Made by a program: the position numbers and the translations under genes
In this document: piece after piece, positions 1-9,904 of the stretch
Numbering within the stretch: position 1 is the first letter of the stretch
Layout of the letters: each line of letters opens with the position of its first letter
DNA from: Schistosoma haematobium
Taxonomy: Eukaryota; Platyhelminthes; Trematoda; Strigeidida; Schistosomatidae
DNA length: 64,000 bases
Reading direction: 5' to 3'
NCBI RefSeq assembly: GCF_000699445.3
Contig: NC_067198.1
Span: 46,224,361 to 46,288,360, forward strand
Notes under the pieces: model-generated
Told to the model about the DNA's origin: nothing
Database searches by the model: none
The model's input: the letters and a program-made list of their open reading frames with translations, nothing else

Positions 1-165
1 GTATGGGACTCCTCAGTAGTGCGCACCCACGGTCGCGTACCCTGCGAGGTCCGAACCCAGGACCTATCACCCTCGCGACAGGCGCCTAACCAACTAGACC
101 ACTGAGCCGTCATCCAACGGTTTTAATGTCTAACTTCAACCAATCCATGAAGTTGTGCCACCGTA
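1..165 (-). repeat. HS2 hammerhead SINE-like repeat, cut by window edge
   Basis: Minus-strand copy of the HS2 family. Reading the minus strand, the tRNA-like part (box B-like GGTTCGAATC variant, box A-like segment around 100-112) precedes the 5' half of a hammerhead core: the reverse complement of CTGAGGA lies near position 10, followed by one arm of stem II. The 3' half of the ribozyme and the element's 3' end lie beyond the window start, so the copy is incomplete here. Confidence 0.8.
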
Positions 166-169
166 CACC

Positions 170-685
170 ATTGTCTTCAGGGAGTTGATATTATAATAAT
201 TACAAATTGATAGATACATGAAAAGTTGAATGTTATGTAATACAGTTAAGACGAAATAGTGATGAGATCAAATCTACACACACACACACCTACACACCTA
301 CACACACACAGACACACTCTTTTTTGTTCCGTTTTTGTTTTTAACCCAAACATTGTTAATCAGTTACGGTCAGTTGATTCATAAATGAAACATCAAATAT
401 TCATTTATCATTTATAGAATAAAGTAAAAGGTAAATATGAATTTAAATGAGCGTTTTTCATTCATTATTCAATATACTTCATTGTTTTATTTTTCTTGCG
501 AATACTCATAAAGAACAAATAGATGAATGAAATCAAAATCATTTTTAAACAAACATTTGAATGAATCATTGAAATTTATGCAATGAATGTAAACAAAGAA
601 CAATCGAGGATGAGCGTTTCGTCCTCGTTGGAACTCGTTAGTTGGATATATCTCCATTTCACTGTTGATATGTCACTCCGATCTT
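170..685. other. AT-rich stretch, CA microsatellite, no gene seen
   Basis: An interrupted CA tract lies at about 273-314. The remainder is AT-rich with no coding signal or repeat copy that I recognise. Confidence 0.5.
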
Positions 686-760
686 GATCAATTGCGATCC
701 TAAATAACAATGGGAAGATACAAGTAAAAACAACACTAAATGAATTTAAACTTCACCTCA
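686..760 (+). repeat. HS1 (Smα-like) 3' tail fragment
   Basis: Matches the terminal part of the HS1 copies seen elsewhere (for example 1021-1080 and 25560-25640): the 'gatcaattgc' and 'aatgggaagat' blocks followed by 'caagtaaa'. Only the tail is present. Confidence 0.65.
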
Positions 761-782
761 TTACACAAGCAGGTGGCTATCA

Positions 783-1086
783 GGGTTTAGTAGCTAAGTG
801 GATAACGCAATGGTGTTCGGAGCGAACGGTATTGGGTTCGAGTCTCAAAGTGAACATCAACAATTCTGGGATGCAGGGACATCCAGCTGACGAGTCCCAA
901 ATAGATTGAAACGTTTATCCACTGCTATTCCACTACTAGCCACTATCCGTCTTTGCTTGAAAAGCTTGTGACTTCAGGCAATATTGAGGCAATCCACACA
1001 ACATGCACATATATCAATAACAGACTGGTCAGTTGCAATCCTAAACATCAATGGGAAGATTCAAGTAAACAATACTAAGTGAATAT
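783..1086 (+). repeat. HS1 (Smα-like) tRNA-derived repeat with degenerate hammerhead
   Basis: Near full-length copy. Box A-like TAGCTAAGTGG is at about 791 and box B-like GGGTTCGAGTC at about 834, as in Pol III promoters. A CTGACGA hammerhead core with GTCC stem-II arm follows at about 887, but the partner arm is altered (GATT) and the cleavage triplet is lost, so self-cleavage is unlikely. The 3' part carries the family's 'cacatat' and 'aatgggaagat' blocks. Smα repeats of Schistosoma mansoni are known to carry active hammerheads; assignment to that family is by recognition. Confidence 0.8.
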
Positions 1087-1317
1087 AATCAATATAGTCA
1101 TCTGTGACATTCTAATTATGGATAAAAAAAATGAAGATATAAGCATCATCATGGATATTAATGAGTTAAATAAATAAATTTTTACTGCAATATACACCTT
1201 CCAAACAAATTATATTTGTATAACAAAATATTACTGTTGGTTACATCATCACATAATAAACTTTAGTATTTACATTAATGACTTATCGAATAGTAACCAA
1301 TGTTATTCATATCTAGA

Positions 1318-1950
1318 TCACTTACTTACTTACTTACTTACGCCTGTTACTCCTTATGGAGGAGCATAGGCCACCAAACAGCACTCCCCATTAAACCCTG
1401 TCCTGGACAATCCTTTCCAGCTTCTTCTAGTTGTTATTCATCCTTTTCATATCTGCTTCTATTTCCCACGTAATATGTTCTTCTGCCTTCCACTTTTCCG
1501 CTTCGCTTCAGGATTCAAAGTTAAGGCTTTCCAAGTGATCTAGTTTGATGATTTGTGTAATTTATGTCCTATCCAGTTCCAACACCTTTTCCTAATTTCC
1601 TCTTCAGCTGGATACTGGTTTGTTCTGTTCCACAGAAGGCTGTTACTGATGGTATCCGGCCAATGGATGTTGAGTATCTTGTGTAGACAACTATTTGTAA
1701 ATAGTTGTACCTTCTTGATCATGGTTGTAGTAGTTCTCGAAGTTTCATCCTCGTATTGAAGAACTGTGTTGACGTTCGTCTTGAAGATTGTGACTTTGAT
1801 ATTAGTTGACAGACAGTTTTTTTGAGTTCCATATGTTCTTCAACTGTAGGAATGGTGTCGTTGCTTTGCCAATCTTCGTCTTTATGTCTGAATCTAATCC
1901 TCCTTGTTCATCGAAGATGCTTCATAGGTAGTACTGGTTAAATTCTGAGG
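1318..1950 (-). mobile_element. LINE B (RTE-type) 5'-truncated 3' fragment
   Basis: Minus-strand remnant of an RTE-type non-LTR retrotransposon. The 3' end is the characteristic tetranucleotide tail (TTAC repeats on the plus strand, 1321-1340) beside 'cgcctgttactcc'. Translated fragments (1540-1722) match the region after the reverse transcriptase domain seen in other LINE B copies ('[20 protein letters not shown]'), about 60 codons uninterrupted. Frameshifts and stops make it a dead copy. Confidence 0.8.
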
Positions 1951-2200
1951 TTACAATACTGTCACTAGTCCAAATAACTTTATATCACTTAAACCATACT
2001 CTATATTAAATACTAATCACTAAGATGTCCTATTCTACTTAGTTTATTTACTAGTTAACACTTGTCAACCACGTACATTTGAGAAACATATAGTATCAAT
2101 CAATGACATAGTGTTTACTGAATTATAAACCAACTGTCTCAGATTGAAACTCATTAACAAGAGTCCTAACCCCCTAGAAAATGTTGATATGTCTTGTCCT

Positions 2201-2387
2201 TTAATGCTACTTGTTATATCTGGTCGTCGCTGATTGTTATGTCAGAAAAGCTTATCACTTATACTTGAAACGAGGGACCTCGGCAATTCCCAAGACGCGA
2301 AAATTAAGAACACAATGACTGGTATAATTGGATATTTATTAACCTCAAAACACGACGACGACGACCAGATATAACAAGTAGCATTAA
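2201..2387. repeat. Foldback: 29-bp perfect inverted repeat
   Basis: Arms at 2201-2229 and 2359-2387 are exact reverse complements over 29 bases, separated by about 129 bases; similarity continues imperfectly outward by roughly 10 bases. The arms end in a (CGA)-rich stretch. The interior has no coding signal that I recognise. It could be a short foldback or MITE-like element; no family assigned. Confidence 0.7.
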
Positions 2388-2576
2388 ACAACATGACTTA
2401 TCTGTGGCGAATAGGATAGGATTCTAACCGACTCGGGGAAACCCCGATGGATTAGCAATGAAGAGTGTAAGCATTAATTGACAATAAACAATCATAAAGG
2501 GTTGATCCGACATAACAGACTTTCATTTGGAGTAAATATAATTTTCCTTGAAATTATAGATACATCTTGTTAATGA

Positions 2577-2645
2577 GTTACTTACTTACTTACTTACGCC
2601 TGTTACTCCTAGTGCAGCATAGGCCGCCGACCAGCATTGTCCAAC
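2577..2645 (-). mobile_element. LINE B extreme 3' end
   Basis: A TTAC tetranucleotide tract followed by 'gcctgttactcc', 'cataggccgccgaccagcat' on the plus strand: the last 65 bases of a LINE B insertion and nothing more. This is a severely 5'-truncated copy. Confidence 0.75.
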
Positions 2646-3114
2646 TAACAATGAAACATAGTTATATCAATACCGACTATCTAACATTGTAATCTTTACC
2701 AAGATAAACAAAAAAGCTTCCCCCATCATTATAAACACATATATAAGTAGTATATTTCTACATTGATATAAGTATAGTTTTTCAATGTTCAAAAACAAAA
2801 TTCCATATACAAATTCACATTTACACACACACACACACACTGTAATTTACCATTTGGATAATACAAAAGAAAAACATTAACTAAGATATCACAACATTTG
2901 TTTCGTCAGTATTTCTTATTTCATGCTGAGAGGGATAAATGTTAACCGGCATATCTGTGTAGTTCATGCAAATACTTCTTTCTTCTTCTTGTTCTTCCTT
3001 TCATTTTTCTTTTCATTATAGACATTTTATAAAAGAATGATAATGTCAACAAAATTTCAACAACAATAACAGCAGAAAAAAGAAAAGAATGTACTAACTG
3101 AACGCGCTTTTTTT

Positions 3115-3650
3115 CATGGCAAGGTTGCTTTTTACAAGATAGGGTTGCTAACCTCATGCACAACCCCCCTCCCCACGAAGCGAAATACTGACTGGTGTTG
3201 GGGATGATTGAAAGAAAGTTAAGGATGGCCGAACAAAATCGTGGTATCAGTGCTTGAATTCATTAAGTTCGGGTTTGAGCCATGTTGATAGATGCAGACT
3301 ACTTGGTTGAGGTACGTGTGACATGGTTCACAATCGATCACAATGGCGTAGGTGTATATACTCTCTGTCTTCCCTTAAACTATGAGATTTAAGTTACTTT
3401 ATATCTTTCTACGAACTAATTTTTTTCTTTCTGTACAATATCCTTACATAAAATGTTTCTCTTATAAATTATCTTCAATGAATTAACTACTTCTATGAAT
3501 CCGGTGTTCATCCTGCCCTGCCAATGAGGTATGGAAACTTGGACCAATGCATATATGTGCCTCGTCATACGTTGCAGCTGACTGACTGACAACCCTCCTC
3601 CCTTACTCAGGATTGGGACTGGCAGTAGTCCTAGAACAGCTCTGCAGGAG
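3115..3650 (-). mobile_element. LINE B-type 5'UTR relic, interrupted
   Basis: Two blocks, 3115-3180 and 3590-3650, match consecutive parts of the 5' leader seen at 32655-32780 (plus strand) and 44130-44255 (minus): the 'gggactggcagt' block and the 'gttgctaacctcatgc' block. About 410 bases lie between them, including a LINE A-type 3' fragment. The short shared sequence 'acaaccc' at both edges may be a duplicated target site, though it is too short to be sure. Confidence 0.5.
3225..3410 (+). mobile_element. LINE A-type 3' end fragment
   Basis: Aligns by eye with the 3' coding end of the LINE A-type copy at 34254-34500 (which is minus): 'ttgagccatgtt', 'ggttcacaatcgatcacaatggcg', then 'aggtgtatatactct'. 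It corresponds to the C-terminal '...MAQNRLQWRRC...' region of that element but is heavily mutated, with no reading frame left. Confidence 0.55.
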
Positions 3651-3822
3651 ATCATTGAAATTTTTTATTTGTAGTTAAGATTTTTGTATTTCAATCGTGA
3701 AAAATATACTCATGAAATAAGTAAAAGAAATCGCTGAAAACTTCCCATTATATTAAAACACAATCATATAAACTCATTCAAGGTGTTATTCATCTTGTCA
3801 ATGTAGTCCTACTTATTATAAT

Positions 3823-4022
3823 ATGATGAGAATTGTTCAGCGATTAAAATCTTGTGATCAACTCATTGTATTGAAGGTATTCAATGAGTTCCTGAAGTAT
3901 AACACAAAGATCATAGACATGGAAATATCATTAGAATTTATAAAGAACTGTATTGAATCATGTCATTATCCAAAACTGTTCTATAAGTCAATACGACGTA
4001 ATCAGGTTCATTCAAACATTAA
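3823..4022 (+). pseudogene. Probable Penelope-like element N-terminal fragment
   Basis: An open frame of about 66 codons before repeat C starts. It contains 'FIKNCIESCHYPKLFYKSIR', resembling the N-terminal region of Penelope-like elements where a helix with a conserved Cys is followed by a P-K motif and basic residues. A clear PLE reverse-transcriptase fragment on the same strand lies at 5803-6375; the two are separated only by repeat C and a LINE B insertion, so they are probably one split PLE. The assignment rests on a weak motif and on context. Confidence 0.45.
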
Positions 4023-4027
4023 AACAT

Positions 4028-4545
4028 TTTTCCCCAAATACCCTGATATGACAGAGAGTGTGAGGAGGTAACTCTCCTTCTCAAAATGCTCTCACACGGC
4101 GACCTGCATACAACCACAAACAAGGAAGTCCTTCTCGTGGCGGGACTGTCGTTTACAAAATTGAGAGAATGGAAAACGAATACTCGGGGCTTTAACTGGC
4201 TCGGTGGATATGAAGGATCCATCTAGAAAAGTTGGAAAACCCTCATTCTAAACCAATAGTGCACATGGGCTTCAGGATCCTGAGGGAACAAATGGTGTGT
4301 GAACCTATTGTTGGTCACCGGCTACCATATGAATGCATCTCCTAACGCTGCTCCACTGCCTTATGGATAAGCCTTTTATGTCGAAGGCTCTGGGTGTGGC
4401 CCCTTAAGAAAACCACCTGTTTCTGTATGGGTACCCGCGCAGTATCTCGGTTGTTACATAAATCGAATGATTAATGTTTTTGGTGCTTCATTGTACCAAT
4501 GTTTATGTATCTACATAAGTAATAAATGCACATAATAAAATTGAC
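4028..4545 (+). repeat. Repeat C: LINE A-linked non-autonomous repeat
   Basis: One of four copies (others 11270-11805, 17345-17665, 49057-49553). Its last part, 'ttgtaccaatgtttatgt' plus an AATAAATG-like tail, matches the 3' end of LINE A. The body matches sequence lying just upstream of the LINE A coding region at 17345-17665, so repeat C looks like a LINE A 5' leader joined to a LINE A 3' tail. It has no conserved frame. This copy sits inside the split PLE. Confidence 0.7.
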
Positions 4546-5012
4546 ACATTTAATAATGACTTGACAGAGATAGAAGTAAATATTACTCACTTACTTACGT
4601 CTGCTACTCTCAATGCAACATAGGCTGCCGACCAGCATTCTTCAACACACTCTGTCCTCAGCCTTCCTTTCTAGTTCTATCCAATTCTCGTTCATCCTTC
4701 TCATGTCTGTCTGTCTCCATTTCTCTACGTAATGTGTTATTTGGTCATCTGCCTCTCCTTTGGCCTTCAGGATACCCTGTGAAGGCTTGTCTTGTGACAC
4801 AGTTGGGTGCTTTCCTCAATATGTGTCCTATTCACTTCCAGAACTTCTTCCTGATTTCTTTCTCCACTGCAATCTGATTTGTTCTCTCCCACAATATGTT
4901 GTTGCTGATGATAGTGTCTGGCCAACGGATTCAAAGTATTTTACGTAGACAACTGTTAATAAACACCTGTATCTTCTGGATGATTGCTTTCGTAGTTCTA
5001 AAAGTTTCCACC

Positions 5013-5408
5013 TTATACAGTAGAACTGTCTTGACATTTGTATTGAAAATTCTGACTTTGGTGTTGATTGACAAATAGTTGTTTTGATTTCCAGATATTC
5101 TTCAATTGTAAATATGCTGCTCTTGCTTTTCCGATCCGCGCCTTCACATCTGCATCAGATCCACCATGTTCATCAATGATGCTGCCCAAATATGTAAAGG
5201 TTTTTACATCTTCCAAGTCTTGTCCGTCAAGTGTGATTGGATTGGTGCATGCTGTGTTGTATCGGAGAATCTTGCATTTCCCTTTGTGTATATTGAGACC
5301 TACTGCTGTTGAGACTTCTGCTACACTGGTCGTCTTCTCCTGTATTTGTTGTTGCGTGTGCGGTGGGAGAGCCGGAACATCTACGAAGTCTAGATCGTCC
5401 ACCTGCAT
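5013..5408 (-). pseudogene. LINE B reverse transcriptase C-terminal fragment
   Basis: A 131-codon open segment within the LINE B insertion. It includes 'VGLNIHKGKCKILRYN' and 'FTYLGSIIDEHGGSDADVKA', the post-catalytic part of RTE-type reverse transcriptases (thumb/connection) as found in many flatworm elements. The catalytic YADD-type motif is not in this open frame, which is broken from the preceding segment at 5418-5621. Not functional. Confidence 0.8.
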
Positions 5409-5417
5409 CCTATTTGT

Positions 5418-5621
5418 TCACTGTATCCCGTGTTTCCCTTCACATGTTGACGTCTTCATGATCCAGTCGATAACCAGGAGAAAGAGAAAGGGTGAGAGTA
5501 AGCAACCTTGCCTGACACCAGTCTTTATTTCGAACGAGTTTTTCAACTGTCCTCCATGCACGATTTTGCAGTTTAATCCATCATATGAGTTCCGTATGAT
5601 ATTGACTATCTTCTGAGGCAC
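5418..5621 (-). pseudogene. LINE B reverse transcriptase core fragment
   Basis: A 67-codon segment with 'VRQGCLLSPFLFLLVIDWIM', the conserved block preceding the catalytic Asp pair in RTE/CR1-type reverse transcriptases. It is contiguous with 5013-5408 in the element but in a different frame or behind a stop. Part of the same dead LINE B copy. Confidence 0.8.
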
Positions 5622-5802
5622 GCCGTAGTGTCGAAGACGCTTCTATAGTACTGTTCTGTCCACGCTATCAAATGCTTTTTCGTATTCAATGAAGTTGATG
5701 TAGAGTGATGAATTCCATTCAATTGATTGTTCCACAATGATCCGTAGAGTTGCGATTTGGTCTGTACACGATCGATTCTTACGGAATCCAGAAGTATATA
5801 TT

Positions 5803-6375
5803 GGTTGCAAAAAATTAGTAGTTGACGAATTATTAGATCTTAAGTCCCAGTTTATGGATTACCTCACAAAGATAACTAAGGAAAGATCAGACAAGAACGA
5901 AACATATCCAACTTTTTTAAAGCTTAGAAAATCAACCGGTTGAAAATAAATTTCCGAGTAAAATAAAAAAGTTTGTGCATACTTTTTTCCGGTACTAAAT
6001 TAAATAAAGAAAAACTTGAAGTATTAGTACTAGGTCTAAAATTCTATGATACACATAAACCGCGTAAATCAAATAAATAAGAACATCCAATTTGAAAACC
6101 GAAATTATCAGACATCAGATCTAGTCCCAACTTTTGATCAGGAACTTGAACGTTTCAAATTAAACCTTGTTGACTGCTGATGCTGCTGTTATCACTTTAA
6201 GAATGGTAGATATATCTACAGAAGTATTTTAACTAAAAAAACAAAAAGGAGGCTATCAATGAACTCATTGATGACAAGAATCTGATGACCACATAACCTG
6301 ATAAATGAACAGGAACTATCCAACTTAACAAAAAAGACTACATTGACAAGATGAATAACATCTTGAATGAGTTCA
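5803..6375 (+). pseudogene. Penelope-like element RT N-terminal fragment
   Basis: Frame fragments such as 'LVVDELLDLKSQFMDYLTKI' (about 5820-5880), 'EVLVLGLKFYDTHKPRK' and 'LIDDKNLMTT-stop-PDK' then 'KKDYIDKMNNILN' (about 6260-6370) follow the order found in Penelope-like reverse transcriptases: LGxKF, then a long spacer, then a K-PDKG-like motif and a DYI-KM motif. Several stops and shifts show it is dead. It begins directly after the LINE B TSD and ends at an HS2 composite, so the catalytic part of the RT is missing here. Confidence 0.75.
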
Positions 6376-6384
6376 TATAATTGT

Positions 6385-6690
6385 TGTTGGTCGAGGTCAT
6401 GAACCGATTGATGTTAGACCACCTTTAAAAACCTGGGAGCACTGGACGGCGTTTCATCCTAGTGTAGAGCGCACCCACTATCCCAAATCGCGAGATTCGA
6501 ACCCGGGATCTATCAGTCTCGGGCGCAAACTCTTAACTTCTAGACCACTGAGCTGGCCGGAATCCGATAGTGTTAATGTCTAACTTCAACTGATCCACGA
6601 AACGACTGTCCAGTGCTTCCAGGTTTTCAAAGGTGGTCTAACATCAATCGGTTCATGATGTCAATCAATAACTTAATAATTTCCACAACC
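6385..6690. repeat. HS2 composite with inverted termini
   Basis: A minus-oriented HS2 segment (about 6388-6605) is followed directly by the 3' end of HS2 in plus orientation (6601-6690). The outer arms, about 50 bases each, are near-perfect inverted repeats. The junction lies at shared 'acgaaac', which occurs both in the HS2 leader (as 'tttcgtgg') and in the hammerhead GAAAC. The same junction is seen at 17800-18120. The hammerhead in the minus arm is degenerate. Confidence 0.75.
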
Positions 6691-6934
6691 CTATACTGAT
6701 CATATAATTGTGTTTTAAATAAAAAAATGTTTCATACACATAGTTCCTTTCATTATCTTAAAAAGAGCAAGGACAAAGATTGATTCAGAATAATAAATGG
6801 ATTCATTTTATTTCGTTAGGTTCTCATCAGGTGCTTACAACCTAAAATATTTGAAAGTCAGCGTTATTACAGATATTGACATATTTTTGCATAAGAGGGT
6901 GATTAATGGGTGAATATATGTGTTAATAATAACC

Positions 6935-7285
6935 ACCTGCTCACTAGTGACTGACTTCAGGAGGTACCCCTGGAGTTCTAGTGAGAATTCGTCATCAGTG
7001 GAGTTCAGTCAGGTCTGTTGTGAGATAGGAACTCACTGAAAACGATGGTGTACGGTGACGCAATGTTGTGGATTGGTGGAAGTTAGACATTAACACCGGT
7101 GGATGCCGGCTCAGTAGTCTAGTTGGTTAAGCGCCTGGCGCAAGACTGATAGGTCCTGGGTCCGAATCTCGCGGGGGGCTGGATTGTGGATGCGCACTGC
7201 TGAGAAGTCCCATACTAGGACAAAACGGCCGTCCAGTGCTTTCAGGTTTCCCATGGTGGTCTAGCTTCAACCCATGAGTTCTAAT
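6935..7285 (+). repeat. HS2 repeat, near full length
   Basis: Carries the HS2 leader ('ctcactagtgactg', 'gagttctagtgag'), the tRNA-like part (7108-7175) with box B-like 'ggtccgaatc', and the hammerhead region at 7190-7240. The core is damaged: CTGAGAA in place of CTGAGGA and GACAAAAC in place of GACGAAAC. The 3' end runs through 'ccatggtggtctagctt'. Confidence 0.8.
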
Positions 7286-7329
7286 CACTATTTCAATGTG
7301 CCGGAATTTTCCCTCCCAAACTTTGTGAT

Positions 7330-7675
7330 GTGTGGGCAAGAATGATAATGATTGGTTATCTGCTTAGTCAGATTTATAGATAGTCTGACAGGTGTCAGAT
7401 GAGTTATATATTCCCCTATCTTTATTATTACTTATTGTTCACTTACCATCGATTGTTCATTGTTGTTGGATTGTGTGGGGTTTTGGTGGTGTGGAAATAT
7501 ATTTACGTGGTGGTCATGCTAATCACGTGTTCTTGATCATCTGAGTTGTGTTGACGTCCTGTAGAATAGACACTGGGAGAGAATCTAGTGTAGATATTCG
7601 TCTAAAGTGAATTAACGTCCCATACATGTAAACGTGTAAACCCAACCGTTATAACATTAGATAAAATAAAACTGA
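7330..7675 (+). repeat. Repeat G, uninterrupted copy
   Basis: Matches 29578-29652 plus 30161-30395, where the same repeat is split by an HS2 insertion. Shared blocks include 'tagatagtctga', 'gttatatattc', 'gctaatcacgtgttcttg' and 'gtagatattcgtctaa', ending near 'ccgttataacat'. No coding frame. Function unknown; it could be a solo LTR or the end of an undescribed element. Confidence 0.6.
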
Positions 7676-7774
7676 GCGTTATAGCACTTTGTTCATTCGA
7701 AACAAAATTTTATGACCTCATTAACTCTATCGGAATCTTCACTACATCATGATACACATATATTCCACTGGTTG

Positions 7775-7845
7775 AAATCATGAGTCAATTGAAGCTAGAC
7801 CACCATGGAATACCTGGAAGCACTGGATGGCATCTATACTACTCA
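7775..7845 (-). repeat. HS2 3'-end fragment
   Basis: 'atcatgagtcaattgaagct' and 'accaccatgg' followed by 'cactggatggc': the last 60 or so bases of HS2 in minus orientation, ending at the position of the hammerhead cleavage region. Confidence 0.75.
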
Positions 7846-7849
7846 ATCA

Positions 7850-8160
7850 TCATTGATTAGTGTATGTTCAAATTTCTTCTGGCTGTAACAGCGAACTATT
7901 TTATCTTCAAACAACCCGACCTTCATCTTTCATATTCTTAGCCAGTGGTTGGAGATTACTAGATTCTTATTGAGACATGAAAACAGACAGTATAGGAAAA
8001 TTTGTTATCCATCTTATTTTGTATGTGTGTGTTGTGCGTTTTAAACGTTTACACTAATTTGTCTGTTTGTTTGGGGTTTTTTATAGTTTACTGACATTTT
8101 AAAAGATCTGTATATTGTTTTGACAAAATTACACATTCACTCTAAACATGTTTTATAATG
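7850..8160. other. AT-rich stretch, nothing recognised
   Basis: No frame, repeat copy or structured motif that I can support. Confidence 0.4.
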
Positions 8161-8164
8161 AACA

Positions 8165-9085
8165 GTATAAAGGTTATGGAGGATAGTTGATAGATGTATT
8201 ACAAGTAAGGACTGAAGTCATACAAAGTTGTCTACTTTCGCCATTTCTCTTTCTTCTGGTGATTGATTGGATTATGAAGATCTTTGATATCTGACGGAAG
8301 CATGGAATAAAATGAACAACTCAAATATAACTAGACAATTTGGAGTTCACAGATCAACTAATCTTTCTATCCCATACTCAATAACAAATACACTTCAAGA
8401 TAGTCAGTGAAGCAGTAGTCTCTGAATCAGTAGAACTCAACAAACACAAGAGAAAAAGCAATAACGCGTAGAACACCGACCCATTCATATATGATGCAGA
8501 AATCCTGGAAGAGGTAGAAAATTTCACGTATCTGGGTAGCATCATCCATGAACAAGAAGGATCGGATGTGGACGTAAAGGCAAGGATTGGCAAAGTAAGG
8601 AAAGTACTCTTGCAACTGAAGAATTTATGGAACTCAAAACAACTGTTTATGAAACGATATTAAAGTCACAATCTCCAATACGAACGTCAACACAGTTCCA
8701 CTGTACAGAGCTGAAACTTAGAGAACCATCATAACCATCATCAAGATAGTACAAGTATTTATAAACAATTGTCTACACATGATACTCAATGTCCGTTGGC
8801 CGGATATCATCAGCAACAGCCTACTGTGGGAGAGAACAAACCAACTTCCAGCGGGAGAAGAAATTAGGAAACGACGTTTGAAGTGTATAGGATATACATA
8901 ACAGTAAACATCAATCTGCATCACGAGACGCTCACTAACTTGGAATCTTGAATAGATAAGGAAAATAGGGAGATGGAGTAACACGTTTAGCCGGGAATCG
9001 GAAGCAGACATGAATAGCAACTGTAGGGGATTGTCCAAGACAGAGTTGTATAGTGAGTGCTGATGGTTGGTTTATGCCCCTGGAA
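8165..9085 (+). mobile_element. LINE B 3' half, decayed
   Basis: Plus-strand copy running from the RT block equivalent to 'LSPFLFLLVIDWIMK' (about 8235-8285) through 'STYLGSIIHEQEGSDVDVKA' equivalents (8515-8585) to the family 3' end ('gctgatggttggtttatgcc'). The frame is lost by numerous stops and shifts. The tail differs from the TTAC subfamily and resembles 41150 and 29040. Confidence 0.75.
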
Positions 9086-9289
9086 GAGGGGCAACCGGAG
9101 TAAGTTGACAATTCAAATCATTTTTAAAAAACATTCCATTTAATTCCAGGTAGTTTATCTACTTAACTTATGAATATATGTATGTAGTTATCAGTTCCTT
9201 CCACTTTTTTCTTTTTTGTAGAAGAAATTTGTTGTAATACCTTGTGCAGAGTATTCCACATTGTGCAAGTAAACGATATTGAATAAAAC

Positions 9290-9328
<39 letters not shown>

Positions 9329-9330
9329 TG
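9086..9330. repeat. Short AT-rich spacer and AAT microsatellite
   Basis: The run of about 12 AAT units at 9290-9325 follows directly on the end of repeat E (read on the minus strand) and probably formed the 3' tail of that element. Confidence 0.6.
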
Positions 9331-9580
9331 ATAATAATAGCTCCGTACTTGTCGAGACCTTAACACCGGAGACGGAAATCCGTGAGATAAAGCTAGGTGT
9401 GCATTTTTAAGATAGGCCTTTTCTAACCCACTCTTTTTTTGTGAGAAGGCAACATCTTTGTTATGCTGGTTTTCTGAGGGAAACATCTTACTGCAATCAC
9501 ATCTCTGTACAGTCAGCAATCTGACTTCGCCCTCAACAAAATTTTGAGACTTATTTTTATTATGTGCTGACATAGTTCGG
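9331..9580 (-). repeat. Repeat E, minus copy
   Basis: Reverse complement of part of 44940-45115: blocks such as 'ctccgtacttg', 'ggagacggaaatc', 'agaaggcaacatc' and 'gctggttttctga' are shared. It ends in an AAT microsatellite, as expected for a target-primed element. A 97-codon minus frame (9292-9585) across it looks accidental; its C-terminus is poly-Tyr from the microsatellite. Confidence 0.55.
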
Positions 9581-9624
9581 TTCATATCCGTGTCAAGTAG
9601 AGACAGGTATCTACTTCAGTACAA

Positions 9625-9900
9625 TGGAGCATGGTCGCGCAACTTCGTGGATTGATTGAGGTTAGACATTAACACTGTTGAATGCCGGCCAGCTCAGTGG
9701 TCCAGTGATCAATCGTTCCCGCGCGAGACTGAAGGCCCTAGGTCCGGATCCTGTGAACGGGATCGTGGATTCGCAGTACTGAGTAGTCTCACAATAGCAC
9801 GAAACGTTTATGCAGTTCTTCCAGGTTCTCAATGATGGTCTAACATCAGTCAGTTTATGATCTCAATCAAAACTTAATAACCTACACAACCCTATACTGA
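9625..9900 (+). repeat. HS2 repeat, degenerate
   Basis: HS2 from the leader ('tggattgattgaggttagac') through the tRNA-like part and the ribozyme position (9775-9815) to the 3' end 'ctaacatcagtcagtttatg'. Core bases are mutated (CTGAGTA, GCACGAAAC), so it is not expected to cleave. Confidence 0.7.
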
Positions 9901-9904
9901 TTAT

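Larger units (their letters stand above)
4572..5802 (-). mobile_element. LINE B insertion with 13-bp target-site duplication
   Basis: LINE B body 4585-5789 on the minus strand, flanked by 'agaagtaaatatt' (4572-4584) and 'agaagtatatatt' (5790-5802), a 13-bp TSD with one mismatch. The 3' end has the TTACTTACG tail typical of the family. The copy is 5'-truncated within the reverse transcriptase. Flanking PLE sequence reads on across the insertion, dating the LINE B after the PLE. Confidence 0.85.

Noticed and set aside
5737..5943. 68-codon plus frame as a host exon
   Set aside because: It crosses the LINE B boundary at 5789 and its second half belongs to the Penelope-like fragment.
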